Source: Balanoglossus misakiensis (lineage: Eukaryota; Hemichordata). Taken from it: a stretch of DNA of 64,000 nt. Location: assembly GCA_040954595.2 (NCBI GenBank), contig CM082584.2:13826001-13890000 (forward strand). The letters are read 5' to 3'. Made by a program: the position numbers and the translations under genes. Below, piece by piece: positions 12,133-24,697 of this stretch. Under the pieces are notes generated by a model. The model saw nothing but the letters and a program-made list of their open reading frames with translations, was not told where the DNA came from and searched no databases. How positions within the stretch are numbered: position 1 is the first letter of the stretch; each line of letters begins with the position of its first letter.

Positions 12133-15100
12133 GTGTGCATCTCGAACGACACTTTCACTTATGCTTCATCCAAGTGAAATGCATGAAGACCCAGATGTTA
12201 TCTGAATGATAAAATGCCGAAATGTCATACATGCCCGTCAAGAAATACATATGCCGTTAACATATGTGTAGTCGCAGAATGGGTATTGTTGACAGAATCT
12301 GATCAAGACATTTTCATCTTGAAACTTGGACAAAGGTATGCGAAGGAAGTCTGTGTGGGGGCAGCTGTGTAAGCAGTTCAGGATGACTAGGCTCTGAATC
12401 ACAAGGGATACTTTAGATTATATGAACCTAAACTGGAATCAAATGAGTTACTTGTTACTTGAAAATTCAACTTTGATGATGTTTGAGTAAATGTATATGT
12501 CTGTGAACTAACCAAAGAATTCAGATTAGAATCGGCTGGTGTGGCTGTATTTTAACATAGCCAGGGTGTCTGGTGTACCTGTAAGAAAAACTGATATTTT
12601 TGGTTTGACCATGATGCAACATAATCAAGAACGATAGTACCCCTCTTGTGTATTAAAGCAATGCATATGCATTGTGTTGGGATGTTTGTCTGTGTGAGGT
12701 TCATTTGGTATGCTGAACGAATACTGGCTATAAAAACAGTATCAGCATTTATGCTATAAATGCACATATACAACAGAGTTCATTCCAGTCTTGCATCCTA
12801 TTGGTTACATTATAACCAATACATATGTAGAATGTGGCATTGCAATGTCACGAGAGCCAAAATGCAAAATTTATGAAAAATAAAAATCCACAAGAGCAAT
12901 ATGGACCATTTGAACTGTAGCTACTTTGTAAACAGCCTGGAAAATGTATCATCCAAGGAGTTTCAGACAGTTTGGAGGACCGTCTGGTCGTTTGGAGGCT
13001 GAAATCATAGTAAAGCTTCCACCTGGAAAGTACATGTAAGTGACTGTTGGGTCTCTTGCAGTACAATGCATTGATAATGCATGCATTTTATTATCATTGA
13101 CCTAGGGAATTGCCAGCAACCTGTTGCAAAGGGTTGCAAACTCTGCAATTTAATGAAATTCAGTGATGTAAAACTTCTAGTACAATGTTTTTTTGGGAAA
13201 AAATCCTGACGGAGTGTACTACATTACGATGAACAGAGGGCAGTCATGCCCTGATTACCATTGACGGTAATTTGCTACTGTTCCAAGTCAATCATTGGCA
13301 TTATTATATCACCTATAAAGAAAATCTACTGATAAACTGACGGCAGGAATTGTGTCATTGCAGTTTGGTTGTGAGCTTTTGAGTCATATATCTCTAGTGT
13401 TGAGTGCAAATAACTGTAAGTGATACATGTATGAAAACTGTTGTGAGAGAATTTCTTCACTGGTTATGTTAGTGAGTTCCTGTCTATGAACTGGCTGGGA
13501 GAACAACAGTGTTCAAGTTTTTAAAGATATTGCAACAACATATGGTTATACATTACCTACTACATGTACTAACTCTGTACCTTTATCTCAGTGGAGTATA
13601 GCTGTTCACCCTTAGTACATGAGAAGGGCTGTGTGTTGTGTGTTGACACATGTAATTCACTGTTTCTATATTTTAGAGTGCAAAAGTCCTTTTCAAATCT
13701 ACCGATCATATTGTCTAAATGTGTGTTTGGAGATTTATGGAATTGTTGGTTTGGATTAATGATTGATAATGTGGGCGTTGCCAAGACTGTCCTTGAACTG
13801 GTGAATATAGAGAAAGAAGAAAAGAAAAAAAGTAACTCAGCCTAACTAGGTTGACAGGTTGACGACAGCTGATCAGACATAATACGTGTACTGCTAGGTT
13901 CATGTTATAAGTTTGGTGGGTTTCCATGGCAAACTTTGTCCATATGAAACGGTAGAAATGTTTGTTCAGTGAAATAAATTAGGCATTTTAGATTCACATT
14001 TCTGCCATTTTGAAACTAGACTTTACTATTCCTTTGATATAAACTGCTTCCACAAAAATGAAAAAATTATACTGGTAGTTCCTGGAAAAATGCACAGCTT
14101 AATTTGACTTCAGCGAGAGTGAGACATCTTCAATAGTTGTCTAATTTCCCAGAATCCATGTGTATATAGTGTACAAAATCAGATTCATCATAGAAACACT
14201 GTAACTTGAATTTTTGACTGGAAATTAATTTTACCTAGTTTGTTAAGACTTCAAAATAGCACACAGTAATACTTAAGATTTTCGAAATAAATTTATGTTC
14301 AAATAATACAGAATCCTTCACTTCATTATTGTGCTATGTGCAGGAATGTTTGCCAGCTTATATAAAACATATTTGTAAAAATTCATGAGATGTCATATTC
14401 ATGTGTTATTTATTATGTGTACCACTTGATGTAACATGTCACATTGTCCAGCAACCTTTGTGTTTGAATTTCCAACATCCTAAGGGGCGTGGAGTCTATT
14501 TTGAGATTTGCTTTACGGACTACTTAACTGATCAAGGGTCGTTTCTGTTACAGGTTTTTTTTTCTTCTCCTGACAGTTCTCTGCTTGTTCCAGGTGGCAC
14601 AGCCCCTCTCTGCATGCTTCAGCATGTAAGTTTAAACTTGCTTTTCTTTTATATTATTTTGTTAGCTTTTTTAATAACATTAGTCTCCTTGTTTTTTATT
14701 TCATTCCTTGTTTTAACTTCCTGACCCACCCCCTGTTGTGTAACTCCAGTGACTACTAGATCAGAAATTTTAATCTGCTACTGTTATCTCTTTCAATCTC
14801 CTACGATTTTGCTCATTTCTCCTAATGTTCTCTCACTTTTGCATGCTTATATGGTTTCTGTTATGTCTATCTTACTTAATTTTAGCCAGGATTTATTTTC
14901 CCATTCCTTTTGGTTCCATTTGGAACTGCCTTCTATGTTTTATTCCCTCAGGTTTAAAGTGTAATTAAGGGGGTGGGTCAGTCCATGGGTACGTGTAGAC
15001 GCTGTGCGTGTGACCAAACCTGTCCATTTACACCCACTGTGGTGATAAATGCCTGAGCTTTTACTGTGCAAATACCATTATAATTCATCGGTGGTGGGGA

Positions 15101-16844
15101 ATTTTTCAAGTCCATTTCTCACAGTTGCGTTGTCATTCATCTGTCTCTAAGGTGGAACATTGTCCAATTTTAGTACCCACCACAACATCCTAAGTTCACA
15201 TTTGTACACACCTTTGTCAGTTCCATTTAATGAACAGCTGTCATCTTTGGTAACTTGCAAACAGTGGCAAATTGCCACCTTCATTTCATTCCACTGATCA
15301 CACATCAGTGAGTGAGTGATCAAGTGAAATAGTGAATGCATGAATGGATGAATACATGTGGGTGTCATCATGAATAGAAGTTGAATCAACATAAAATGCA
15401 TCAGAACTGCTGAACCGAAAATGAATATCATCATGATGCCGAAACATACAACAAAATATTGTTTGCTGCATTACATGTTCAATAATGAGAAATAATTCTG
15501 AATATTGACTGTGAGACACTTTGATATGTACATGTACATGTTTATGTGTACGCATCAAATGCAAAATTTAATGTAATGTGATTTTGTGTCTTTGTCTGCT
15601 TTTTGTTCACATATGTACATGTACATGGTGTAGGGCATCAGCTGGCAGCCAAAAAAAAAAATGCTGTGTGAATTCCAATGCAGTCATGGTATTCTGATTA
15701 TAACTGGGATGGTACAAGGCTCATTCATACTGATCACCAAAGTTATTGAAATACAGAATGTGTCTCCCTCTGATTATTTGAAAGGATTCGAGTGAAATCA
15801 ATACATGTTTTAAAGTGAAGACTCTTACATGAATGAATATATGTAGTGTGATATTTTTTGTTATTTGTTTTGTGTGCTCTGAATGATCCAAAAATACTTC
15901 ACTTCATAGAGGGTCATATTCCTATACAAAAGGAGGTGGCATACATTTCAAAATATCAGAAGCGGTAATTACCACAAATGAATCATTCATGTTCATGCTG
16001 TCATTGCAATTCAGGGTATGTTGCACACCGCTGGTCCAGTACTAGGTAAATGGCTATCAATATTAATGATGCTTTTCATCAATTTCTGTCTGGGGTTCAT
16101 ACCACCCTGTGTTGTATTGTTGTTTTAGAATGTATGGGCGTGATTCTAGTATGCGTTTCACATCCACATTGTCATACATGTATTATAATAAGCCCTTTGA
16201 GAAGAAGTCCATATGTCTTGCCATACAGAGCACACCTACATGTATTATCCTGAGTTTATTAGTACCCATATACATATACAATGTACTTAAATTTCGTTTT
16301 TTTTTCTCCTTTATGCTGTGTATTAATAGTAACAACATCTTTGATATCCGGGTGGGAACCCCACTGAGTGTTTGCCTGGCACGGATTGCTCAGATGCTAC
16401 CAAATCATTGCGATGAATAGAAAATAATTTCAAACATTACCATTTTGTACCTAACCATTATTCATACAGAGCAGTATGTGCCACGCATACATGTTCACAG
16501 TTGTGTGAACAGAGGAATTGCAGTGTTGTCCTGGACTGCTTTTCACCATGGCAGCACACAATTCATATACGTGAAACCCAGCTCTGCCATCCTGGCTTGA
16601 ATTACAGCCAGCAAGCTTTTCGTGGAAAACTTAATACGACAGAGTGATGATCAGATATCAATTAATCATACTTTGATTTGTTATTTACCCCGGTATTAAT
16701 TTTGTCCCTGTGTTAATCATCAACAAGAATTGGCTCATTTGATCGATGTGTCTGACACTCTGACTCTGTTCTTGTACCTGGTCTTCATCTTTTTTATCAT
16801 CTTTCCTCAATTTATAGGCAGGTTTGCAGTTGAATTGATGCTGA
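12133..16844 (+). other. Intronic/upstream DNA of the Disabled gene with one candidate small exon
   Basis: The stretch is AT-rich with no conserved coding sequence. A possible 32-nt untranslated exon lies at 14594-14625, between acceptor CTTGTTCCAG and donor CAT-GTAAGT. The ORF at 14401-14724 is hydrophobic and T-rich and looks like chance. ACATGTAC-type words recur around 15530 and 15612. An acceptor candidate, CAATTTATAG, lies about 27 bp before the start codon at 16845. Confidence 0.3.
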
Positions 16845-19800
16845 ATGTTGAATGTCAAACAGTTAGAAAACAAGTTGATGAACAGTCCTGTTGACGACAA
16901 GACTGCGAAAAAGATGTCGGCCAAAAAATCCAAGAAAGGTAAGAGAGAGAAAGAGAGAAGGGGGAGGGAGGGAGAGAGATTGGAAAGAGAGTGTCTTCTT
17001 ACAGGATGCCTGAATTGCTGTGTGAATCATAAACATTCCAAAGAAATCAATATTACCGTTCCTGCTCAATTCTCAACTGGATTTTTTCCTAAAAGTTTGA
17101 TTCTACTGCATATTTGTTCTGCATTCTCACCATGAAATCAATGAAGTGAGAAAAAGGGCGTCTGAGGAGTTTCTAGTTTTAGCCAGGACATTTTACTGCT
17201 CCATGTCAAGATGGGGGTTGACTTCCGGAGTGATTGTGGCATAGCAGGAACTCCATTGCAATAATATTCATTGAATAAATAACTAGATAGGAACCTTTAT
17301 AAGCATTTAACAATGAGCAGGTGTTGACGTTTGACTGTTGGGTGGTATGAGTATCTGCCTATCTGTTCCAAAAGTGAATGTTGGTTGTGGTACATGTAAC
17401 ATGATAGAAGTGAGTTTGACTTGAAAAGGATTGTATGTAGCGACTCTAAGTCTAACATCACTGGAATACGTACATGTATATTTTTTTGTTTCATGTCTTT
17501 GTTGTTTGTTGTGTTGTGTTGTTGTAATATTGTGATCTCGTAGTTTTCACCATATTTGGTTGCCAAAAGTTTACCACTGACTCAAAACAAGTTTGCATGT
17601 CACATGTGAAAATAATGCATATTAATATACCACTTTTTGTGACAAGCACAATAGCAAACTCTCAAACAGTCAAATGTAACAGTAATACAGAAACCTCTTT
17701 GGTTGGTTTCTGAAAAATAGTTAATGATATTGCAATTGTTTTGTCAATAGACTTAGTAATGAAAATTTGTTCTTATAGTGTCTGCTTTTTCTTGAGAATT
17801 TAAAACAAATGTGTACTTCCTGCCAGCATGTGTCTCCTGCAAGTGTTCTTGTTAAAATGTTTTGCAAATTGTTTTTCTCTTGATCGGCTTACTTTCTGCC
17901 TTAAAAAGTGAACTTTTTTGTGCATAATGTTGGAGCATACGCTCAAACTAACACCTCAGCTTCACTGTTCTTTGCATGTTTTTGCAGCTAATCTGACCAT
18001 GCTCACTAAAGGTAAGAAATACAAGACATCTGAACTTGGTGCCAGCTTTGCAGTGGCTTGTTCAATCGCAGAAACCCTACATCTCAGCCACCCTTTTTTA
18101 AAAGCACATTCCTAGCATGTCCATCTGTCGTGTTCATGTAAACTTCCATTCTGGTGATCTCAGGGTGGCCTGCTACACGTATGTTTTGCACACGGTGTAT
18201 AAATCTTTGTCAAATGCGGAAATGGCTGTTTCCTACTGTGTCGTATAATATTATGGCATGCACAGGGGCTTGATATTTGGGAGAGTATGTGAAAAGCGTG
18301 TTAGACTTTGACCTGAAGTCTACAATGTATGTCTAACTGTAAACATAAACTGGGAAAACAGAAATCTGGCTGCCACGGCTTCTGCATTTCTTCAAAGCTG
18401 CAGGAGAAACCAAACAGTTCATGCTGGCAAAGTAACTTTTATGATTTTCATGTGAATTATTGATGTGAACATAGTTGCAGCATGCTGCGGTGATTTGAAC
18501 CAAGAACAACTTACTAGAGAAGTACTCTCATCTCTCATACTTGAACCACTGTCATCTCCCTTTAAAAGCATCAACTCATAGACTTTGACATCTAGCATCA
18601 ATTAAAATGTGTCATCTCAAGACAAGATATATATTATAGTGTAGTAAACTGCATACCTTTAAGATAATCATAAATGAAACAGATTCAAAGAATACAAGAC
18701 TTTGATGTTCTCAGCAAAGTGCTCTGCAATTCATCACAAACATTATTGACAGTCCTAAAAGTAATTTCAAAGTTTGCACAAAGCAGTTAATTTTAATTGC
18801 CCATGCCATGATACAGGGTATCTCCACATCTTATTAACAGTACTCTCTTCTTACAACAGAGCAGAGAGACTACCTGCGTCAGCAGAGGTTCAAAGGAGAG
18901 GGCGTCCTCTTCAAATCCAAACTCATCGGCATAGAAACCGTCTCTGAGGCGAGGGGAGACAGGATGTGCCAAGAGTCCATGCAGAGGTTAAAGGTCAGTA
19001 CATGTAGTTTGGTCACTGCATGTAAATTTTACTCAAGAAATAAAAAGCAAGAAATTCAATAATTTCATTGACCAGTTGAATAGAATTTTGGGTGAACGGA
19101 TGTGTTCAGTGATGCTTGCTGTCACAAAGTTATTTTATAAGTGTCGAAGAAAATGGCATTTGAAAAATCCTGATGTATCTGGTTGCGATCTTTCTTTCAC
19201 CATCATTCTGTGATGTACATGTACGTGTATATGCCAATTGGTACATACATCTACACTGATTTAAATACTTAGTACACTGATTTTAATAATTACATTGATG
19301 TTCCGCACACATTTATTGTTCTTACAATGTAATTTAGGTTGTGAGTTCCTGCTAGATAATCACATCGTCATTTTTTTTCTACTGCAGGCCCAAGCCAAAA
19401 GTGCTGGCGAACACAAGCAAAGGATTACACTTAGCATCACACTGACTGGCATCAAAATTATTGATGAAAAATCAGGGGTGAGTAAAATGTCATCTTTCAT
19501 ACTTGTTTTTATTTTAATTTGATAATGTGATATTTTCATTGTTATCTAGATTGTGTTTTCTGAAGAAATAAACAAGAATCTTGGTAATTAGAGTGTAAAG
19601 TCTTGAAACCGGCAAAAATTGTGCCCAGGTCTATGGTCAGAAAACAATAACCGGAAGTTGTATGTCCTAACATGCTGTGTACATATATTTATACAATTTA
19701 ACATAGACTTACCAACTCGGCTGATCGCTAAATACATGTGTATTCTCCCTCTCCCCAGAGTTTACTACACTCACACCCAGTCCATCAGATTTCATTCATT

Positions 19801-22800
19801 TCCCGGGATCCCTCAGACAGCAGAGCATTTGGCTATGTCTTTGGCGTGGAGGGAAGTCACAGATTCTTCGCAATCAAAACAGAACGTGCTGTAGGTATTT
19901 CACTTGGAATGTGATATAAATTATGACACTATAGGCATCATTAATATAGGGTTATTCACAAATTGCAGCCTTGTATGGACGGGGGCTCTGTGAGTGGAGT
20001 ATTTGATGAGCCCCCTGCTCGTCCAGTACACCATTCTGAGTCAGACTGCAAAGTACTTAGTAACTGCCCTATCCTATTATTTGCATATTTGAATTTAGCA
20101 ATGCATTGCTTCTACATAAGTAATATACAAACGGCTGCACATGTACAAGGGATATAACTCCTATTTCATAATACATGAGTTACGCTCCTCTTGCACTGGG
20201 CCATCGATCGACATGAAAATTAGCAAATAAAATGTCTGAATTCCTAAATGTTCTGGCCATTCTCTTTCAGGCTGAGAATGTAGTTCTGACACTCAAAGAC
20301 CTCTTCCAAGCAGTCTTTGACTTGAAAACCAAGGAGATGGAGGAAGCCAAAAAACAACAAACTCAACAGAACTATCAAACAGAAGAATCGAAAAGTCCCA
20401 CTGTACTCTACTTGAAACCCATGTACGATGACGATGTCGATCCACCTGAGAGTTCAACAGAGCCCACTGATCCAACCCCAGGAGAGCATACTTACCAGGT
20501 GGTTATATTATATTTCTTTCTGTGACCCATTCCATTCCACCCACTCTTTTTTGGCATGTCCCTGCTGTTCTTGTTGGTACAGTTGAAACCGACCCCGACC
20601 CTCACCCATACAGCAGAGTGGGGCAAAAGGAGTACCAAAACATCTTACTGTAAAATGCCTTTTAAAGCTATGGCTTGAATAAAAAAAAACTTTTCAAAGA
20701 ATTATGCATTTATGGTAATAATTTTTATCACCATGTATTTCAGGTGCCTCCATCAGAACCTCGACCAGCAGAAAATGGTTTAAATGTGGTGGGAAATATC
20801 TATGAGGAACCTTCAGAGATCAGGTTACCACCAGCAGCTCCACAGGTAAGGAAGATCATGAGATGTCATCCATGATTTGTGGCTGTGTCCTCAGCCAGTC
20901 TTGAATGTACATTTTTTGAGATCAGTATTAACTTTACGAACCACGTCAAGAAAGTAGTTTTATAAGCTCCTGAAAATTCATAAATTTTGAACCATTCTGG
21001 TAATTTTTATTTGCATGTTGCCTTTAAGAAAACATGGTGATACTTTGAGAATTTTTTTCTCATATTCCAGTCATCTGGCAATCTGGTGGATCTAGAAAAT
21101 GAATTGAAAAACATTCAGATGGTAAGTTGGTTCTGACAAAACTTAAATGTCGCTGTGAACTTGGACTTTTATTTTCATTTTTGGCATCACTGTGTGTCCA
21201 CGTGTTCCAGCTGTCAAGTTTGTTTGATGTTGAATTTTAGAGTAAAGAAACAATGTCATGAAAGGCCAACAATCCCTGACTTTTAGATTCCTTCATGATT
21301 CTGCTTTTATACTAAAATTAGTTCATGTAACTGTATTTACTTACTTACTTACTGAGGGGTACCGGTACATGTATGTATATCTACTGCATATGTGAATTTG
21401 AACTAATAACAATTGTATGTCACACTGAAATATGGTAGCCTCCATGCAAAGATACAAAAGGAGGTAGAAATGGTGTATGTACGAACTGGAATGTTCACAG
21501 ACACAACCTAATGTAACGTAATGTGTTGCGGTGTACACTTTGTAGGGCATTGATGCCATGGAAGCCTTTGGAGGTGATCCGTTCTCAGGAGGAACCTCTT
21601 CACCATCGCCATCGCCCTCAGGCAACAAAACCCCAAATCCATTTGAGCCGTCAGACCCTTTCAACACGGGCCTGACTAAATCGACCAGCAATGATCTGTT
21701 CTCAACTGGATCGGTAAGTGGACAGATGGAGATGTCTGATGGAGATTTTAAGAGTGCCATACTTTTTGTGGAAAGACCGTCACAAAGAGATATGAATATC
21801 ACTGATTTATGCCAGAAATGATGCAGAATTGAATTGCTTGGTTAACATATGCAGCCAGTAATGACAGTTTGATTAATCAACTCTGAAAAAATATACGCAA
21901 GACAGCATTCAATTTATGATCATCTCTGGTACAGTAGTTTCTCACTCTGTTTGATTACAGGAAAGTTCATTCGGGTCGCCCACACCTAGTCAGCCAACCA
22001 TCATAACATCGTCGGGGGGTGACCTGTTTGATCCGTTTCAGTCTCAACCAGGAACTGGCAGACAGCAACAGCAAGCTTTCACTGCAGACTTCGGTCAACC
22101 AGCCGCGCAACAGCAGCCAGGATTCGGTCAGATGATGAACGCTCCAGCAACGCAGGGCATGGGGCAGACAAGCGGTCTTTTCGACACTGCTACACCACCC
22201 ATGAGGAACAGTCCCTTTGCCTCTTCCAACCCAGGTTCAATGGCTGCCAGTATGAACGTGGCATTCAACACCCCGAGCAGCAGCGCCTTTGGTGCAGCTG
22301 GCATGCCTGTGTCTACAAACACCGCCGTGACCAGGCCACCTCCACAGAACCCGCCTCCGCCAAAACCAGATCCGTTTAGCGACTTGGACATGCTGGGGAA
22401 ATCCAGCGCCAACGGCAGCGACCCCTTTTCCAGACTCGGGGCTCCACCATCCAGGAGACCACCACCCGTGCCAACAGCAACAGGTGGGGCCGCCCCTCCC
22501 ATGCCACCAAGGACTAACCTTGGACAGCCGCTGACAGCACCAACCACAGGGCCATCAGCTGATCTCTTTGCATCTGATCTGACGAATCCCGGTAATAGTA
22601 ATAGTAACGATAGCGACTTTAATTTGCCATCGCCGAGTGTGCCACCACCTCCATTACCACCTAGGAACAATGTAACGAATCCCAGCCCATCGTTAGATAA
22701 TGAACCCATTAGAGACATGACACCTCCACTTCCACCAAGATCATCAGAGGCTCATGGGGCTAAGGACGCATTCAGTAATCCCATACCCATACCACCAAGG

Positions 22801-24697
22801 ACTCATACACCCAAGTCAAACACACCATCTAGTTCACTGGGAAGCCCATCGGAACAGCCACACAGGACTGAGAAACACATACCCAACACAGCTGCTAGTT
22901 CATTTCCCACCACCTTTAATTTTCAGGATAGCACCAGTTTCTTTTTGAGCACGTCTAACAGCAACCCTTCTGTTTCTCTAAAAGCATGCAATTTTACCGA
23001 CACAAGGTCCTCCCTCTCGAGCAGCACCACTAACACAACTGACAGCACAGCTTTTGCACAGTCAACCTCTCTCCCCCAAGAGAGCCTCTTTAACCAGCAC
23101 AGTTTATTTTCCAGCACAGAGGGCGCTAGCATGTCCAGTAGTGTGCCTGTCAGCTCTGCATGCGACAATTTTAGCAATTTGTTTCCTATGGATGATATTT
23201 TCAGTAACCAAAGCTCAGTAACTGCCACAGACACTGAACCTCACTTCCCACTGCCGAGCACCACAATTCCCACACACGCACTCACAAACCATCATAACAC
23301 GGTTGCTGGTCTTCCCGTCCACGATGACCCCTTCGCGGATGACCCATTCAGTGCTGACTCGCCAACCGCCTGCAAGGTGTTTGTCATCGGCTCTACCAAA
23401 GACACATACAGCTTTTCATCGCCAAACGTGACAACAACATTGTCTTCATCATCATCATCTTCATCAGCCGGTAATCCATTTGCAGCGCCCTCAGCAAGCA
23501 CTTCTAAAACCGATCCATTTTCTGTAGGAGGAGGGGGTACCATGCAGCCAGTAGCAGGAGGCGGCAGCAGTGATCCGTTTGGACTAAGTGCCAATCCCAT
23601 TCAGCCAGCCAGCAACAATATGTTCGGAGACCAGTCTCTTGATCCCTTTGGCTTTGGAGGACTGACCACAGTAAGTCCGATGCATGATCAGCTGACATAC
23701 GGTTATAGTCATTGAAGCAGCAACGGCCACCAGTATTGAACAGCACCACCAGTGGTGAAACGAAGAAGTCGATGATCGTCACATGAGACCTTGTTTACCC
23801 AAACAATTCCGTCTGTGTTTGTCTGTGTTTCAACGCCAATCACCATATGCCAGCCGACCATGTACCATTGATGATGACATCAACAAAACTTATGCGATTC
23901 CTACTGAATCTCAACAGTGTTTGAAAGTGTCTTCTTTGTCCAGAAAACTTTTATCTGCCATTCTGCGAAAGAACATTTATTTATAAACAATACTTTGCTG
24001 TCTCTGAAAAATGTTAAATATTCTTTTGATGAAGTTGGAGTAGATATAAATATTGGATTTACCCAAATCTGTCACATAGACATTGATCAACAATGATAGA
24101 GTTTAAGATATCCTCATTGCTTGAAACCAGAGCTGCAACATTTCGAAAGGTTAAGGGTGTATGCGCAGTACATAAATTTGTAAACTGCGCAGTTGTGTGC
24201 ACATTTGTCTTTGCCCATAGGATTACATTGAGAATAGCTAGAAAACCAGCTGTGATGAAATTATACACATAGCTCAGTCAAATAAAATAAAATTTATGGG
24301 TCAAATGAAATTTTATGATTGTTGTGATGGTATGATTTTATTTGGGGTATATTTATTTATTTATTTTTTTGATTGAACAGGCACCAGCCCAGCAGACGAC
24401 TAACACCAACATGAATGCATTCGGAGGAGGTGCATTTGACCCCCTGGCAAATCTGGGAACAGAGGTAACAGCATTATTGATGATACACAATTTATGCACT
24501 CAGTATTTTCCTGTATCTGCCTAGCGCCTATACCTTCTCTGCTTAAAGTAGTATGCGCCTCAGGGACAGATTTTCAAAGTAACTTTGTGGTTAAACAAAA
24601 GAAATACTCAGAATTTCATTTGAAAAGCTTTCACTTTAATGGTTTTGTTGTTCATTTACAGGACCTGTATGCTACCGTGAATAAGCCCAAACAGTGA
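16845..24697 (+). CDS. DAB: Disabled (DAB1/DAB2-like) PTB-domain endocytic adaptor
   Basis: Twelve coding exons stay in phase: 16845-16938, 17988-18011 (24-nt microexon), 18860-18993, 19388-19477, 19759-19890, 20271-20498, 20744-20845, 21071-21121, 21546-21713, 21961-23670, 24381-24464, 24662-24697 (TGA). The product is about 950 residues, or 939 if the second Met (16878, MNSPVDDK) is used. A Lys-rich start is followed by the PTB domain (about residues 40-190), recognised from [50 protein letters not shown] and [12 protein letters not shown]. The tail holds YQVP, NIYEEP, many DPF/NPF motifs and PPLPPR sites. Disabled proteins bind NPxY tails of lipoprotein-receptor-family cargo and PI(4,5)P2, and recruit clathrin/AP-2 and signalling proteins at the plasma membrane. 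Upstream untranslated exons are likely but not fixed. Confidence 0.92.
18860..20498 (+). other. PTB-domain exons of Disabled
   Basis: Four exons (18860-18993, 19388-19477, 19759-19890, 20271-20498) hold the phosphotyrosine-binding fold and the following helix. Conserved blocks in order are [59 protein letters not shown] and [10 protein letters not shown]. Exon boundaries are all phase 0 after the first, so exon shuffling or skipping would keep the frame. The last exon adds an acidic linker and ends at HTYQ, with the VP of a YQVP motif supplied by the next exon. Confidence 0.9.
21961..23670 (+). other. Large exon of Disabled: AP-2/clathrin/SH3-binding tail
   Basis: A 570-codon exon (acceptor ATTACAG at 21960, donor ACA-GTAAGT at 23670/23671) of low complexity. 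It carries DPF motifs ([61 protein letters not shown]), one NPF (GNPFAAP) and proline motifs of SH3-ligand form ([25 protein letters not shown]). The preceding exon adds [18 protein letters not shown] and similar. DPF binds the AP-2 alpha ear and NPF binds EH domains in this family. A serine run is encoded by TCATCATCATC near 23450. The open frame beyond 23670 to a TGA at 23713 would be an alternative, shorter C terminus if the donor were skipped. Confidence 0.88.
24146..24330 (+). repeat. Dispersed repeat, copy 1 (Disabled intron)
   Basis: GTATGCGCAG, CCCATAGGATTACATTGA and TACACATAGCTCA occur in the same order and spacing at 35341-35525. The two copies are diverged by substitutions and small indels. 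No clear terminal repeats were found, so SINE or MITE cannot be decided. Confidence 0.6.

Noticed and set aside
14401-14964. Hydrophobic + strand ORFs of 107 and 71 codons
   Set aside because: T-rich intronic sequence naturally gives Leu/Phe/Ser codons; there is no start context or family match.
22128-22718. Minus-strand 196-codon ORF rich in Gly/Leu
   Set aside because: Antisense shadow of the Disabled tail exon; it has no splice context of its own.
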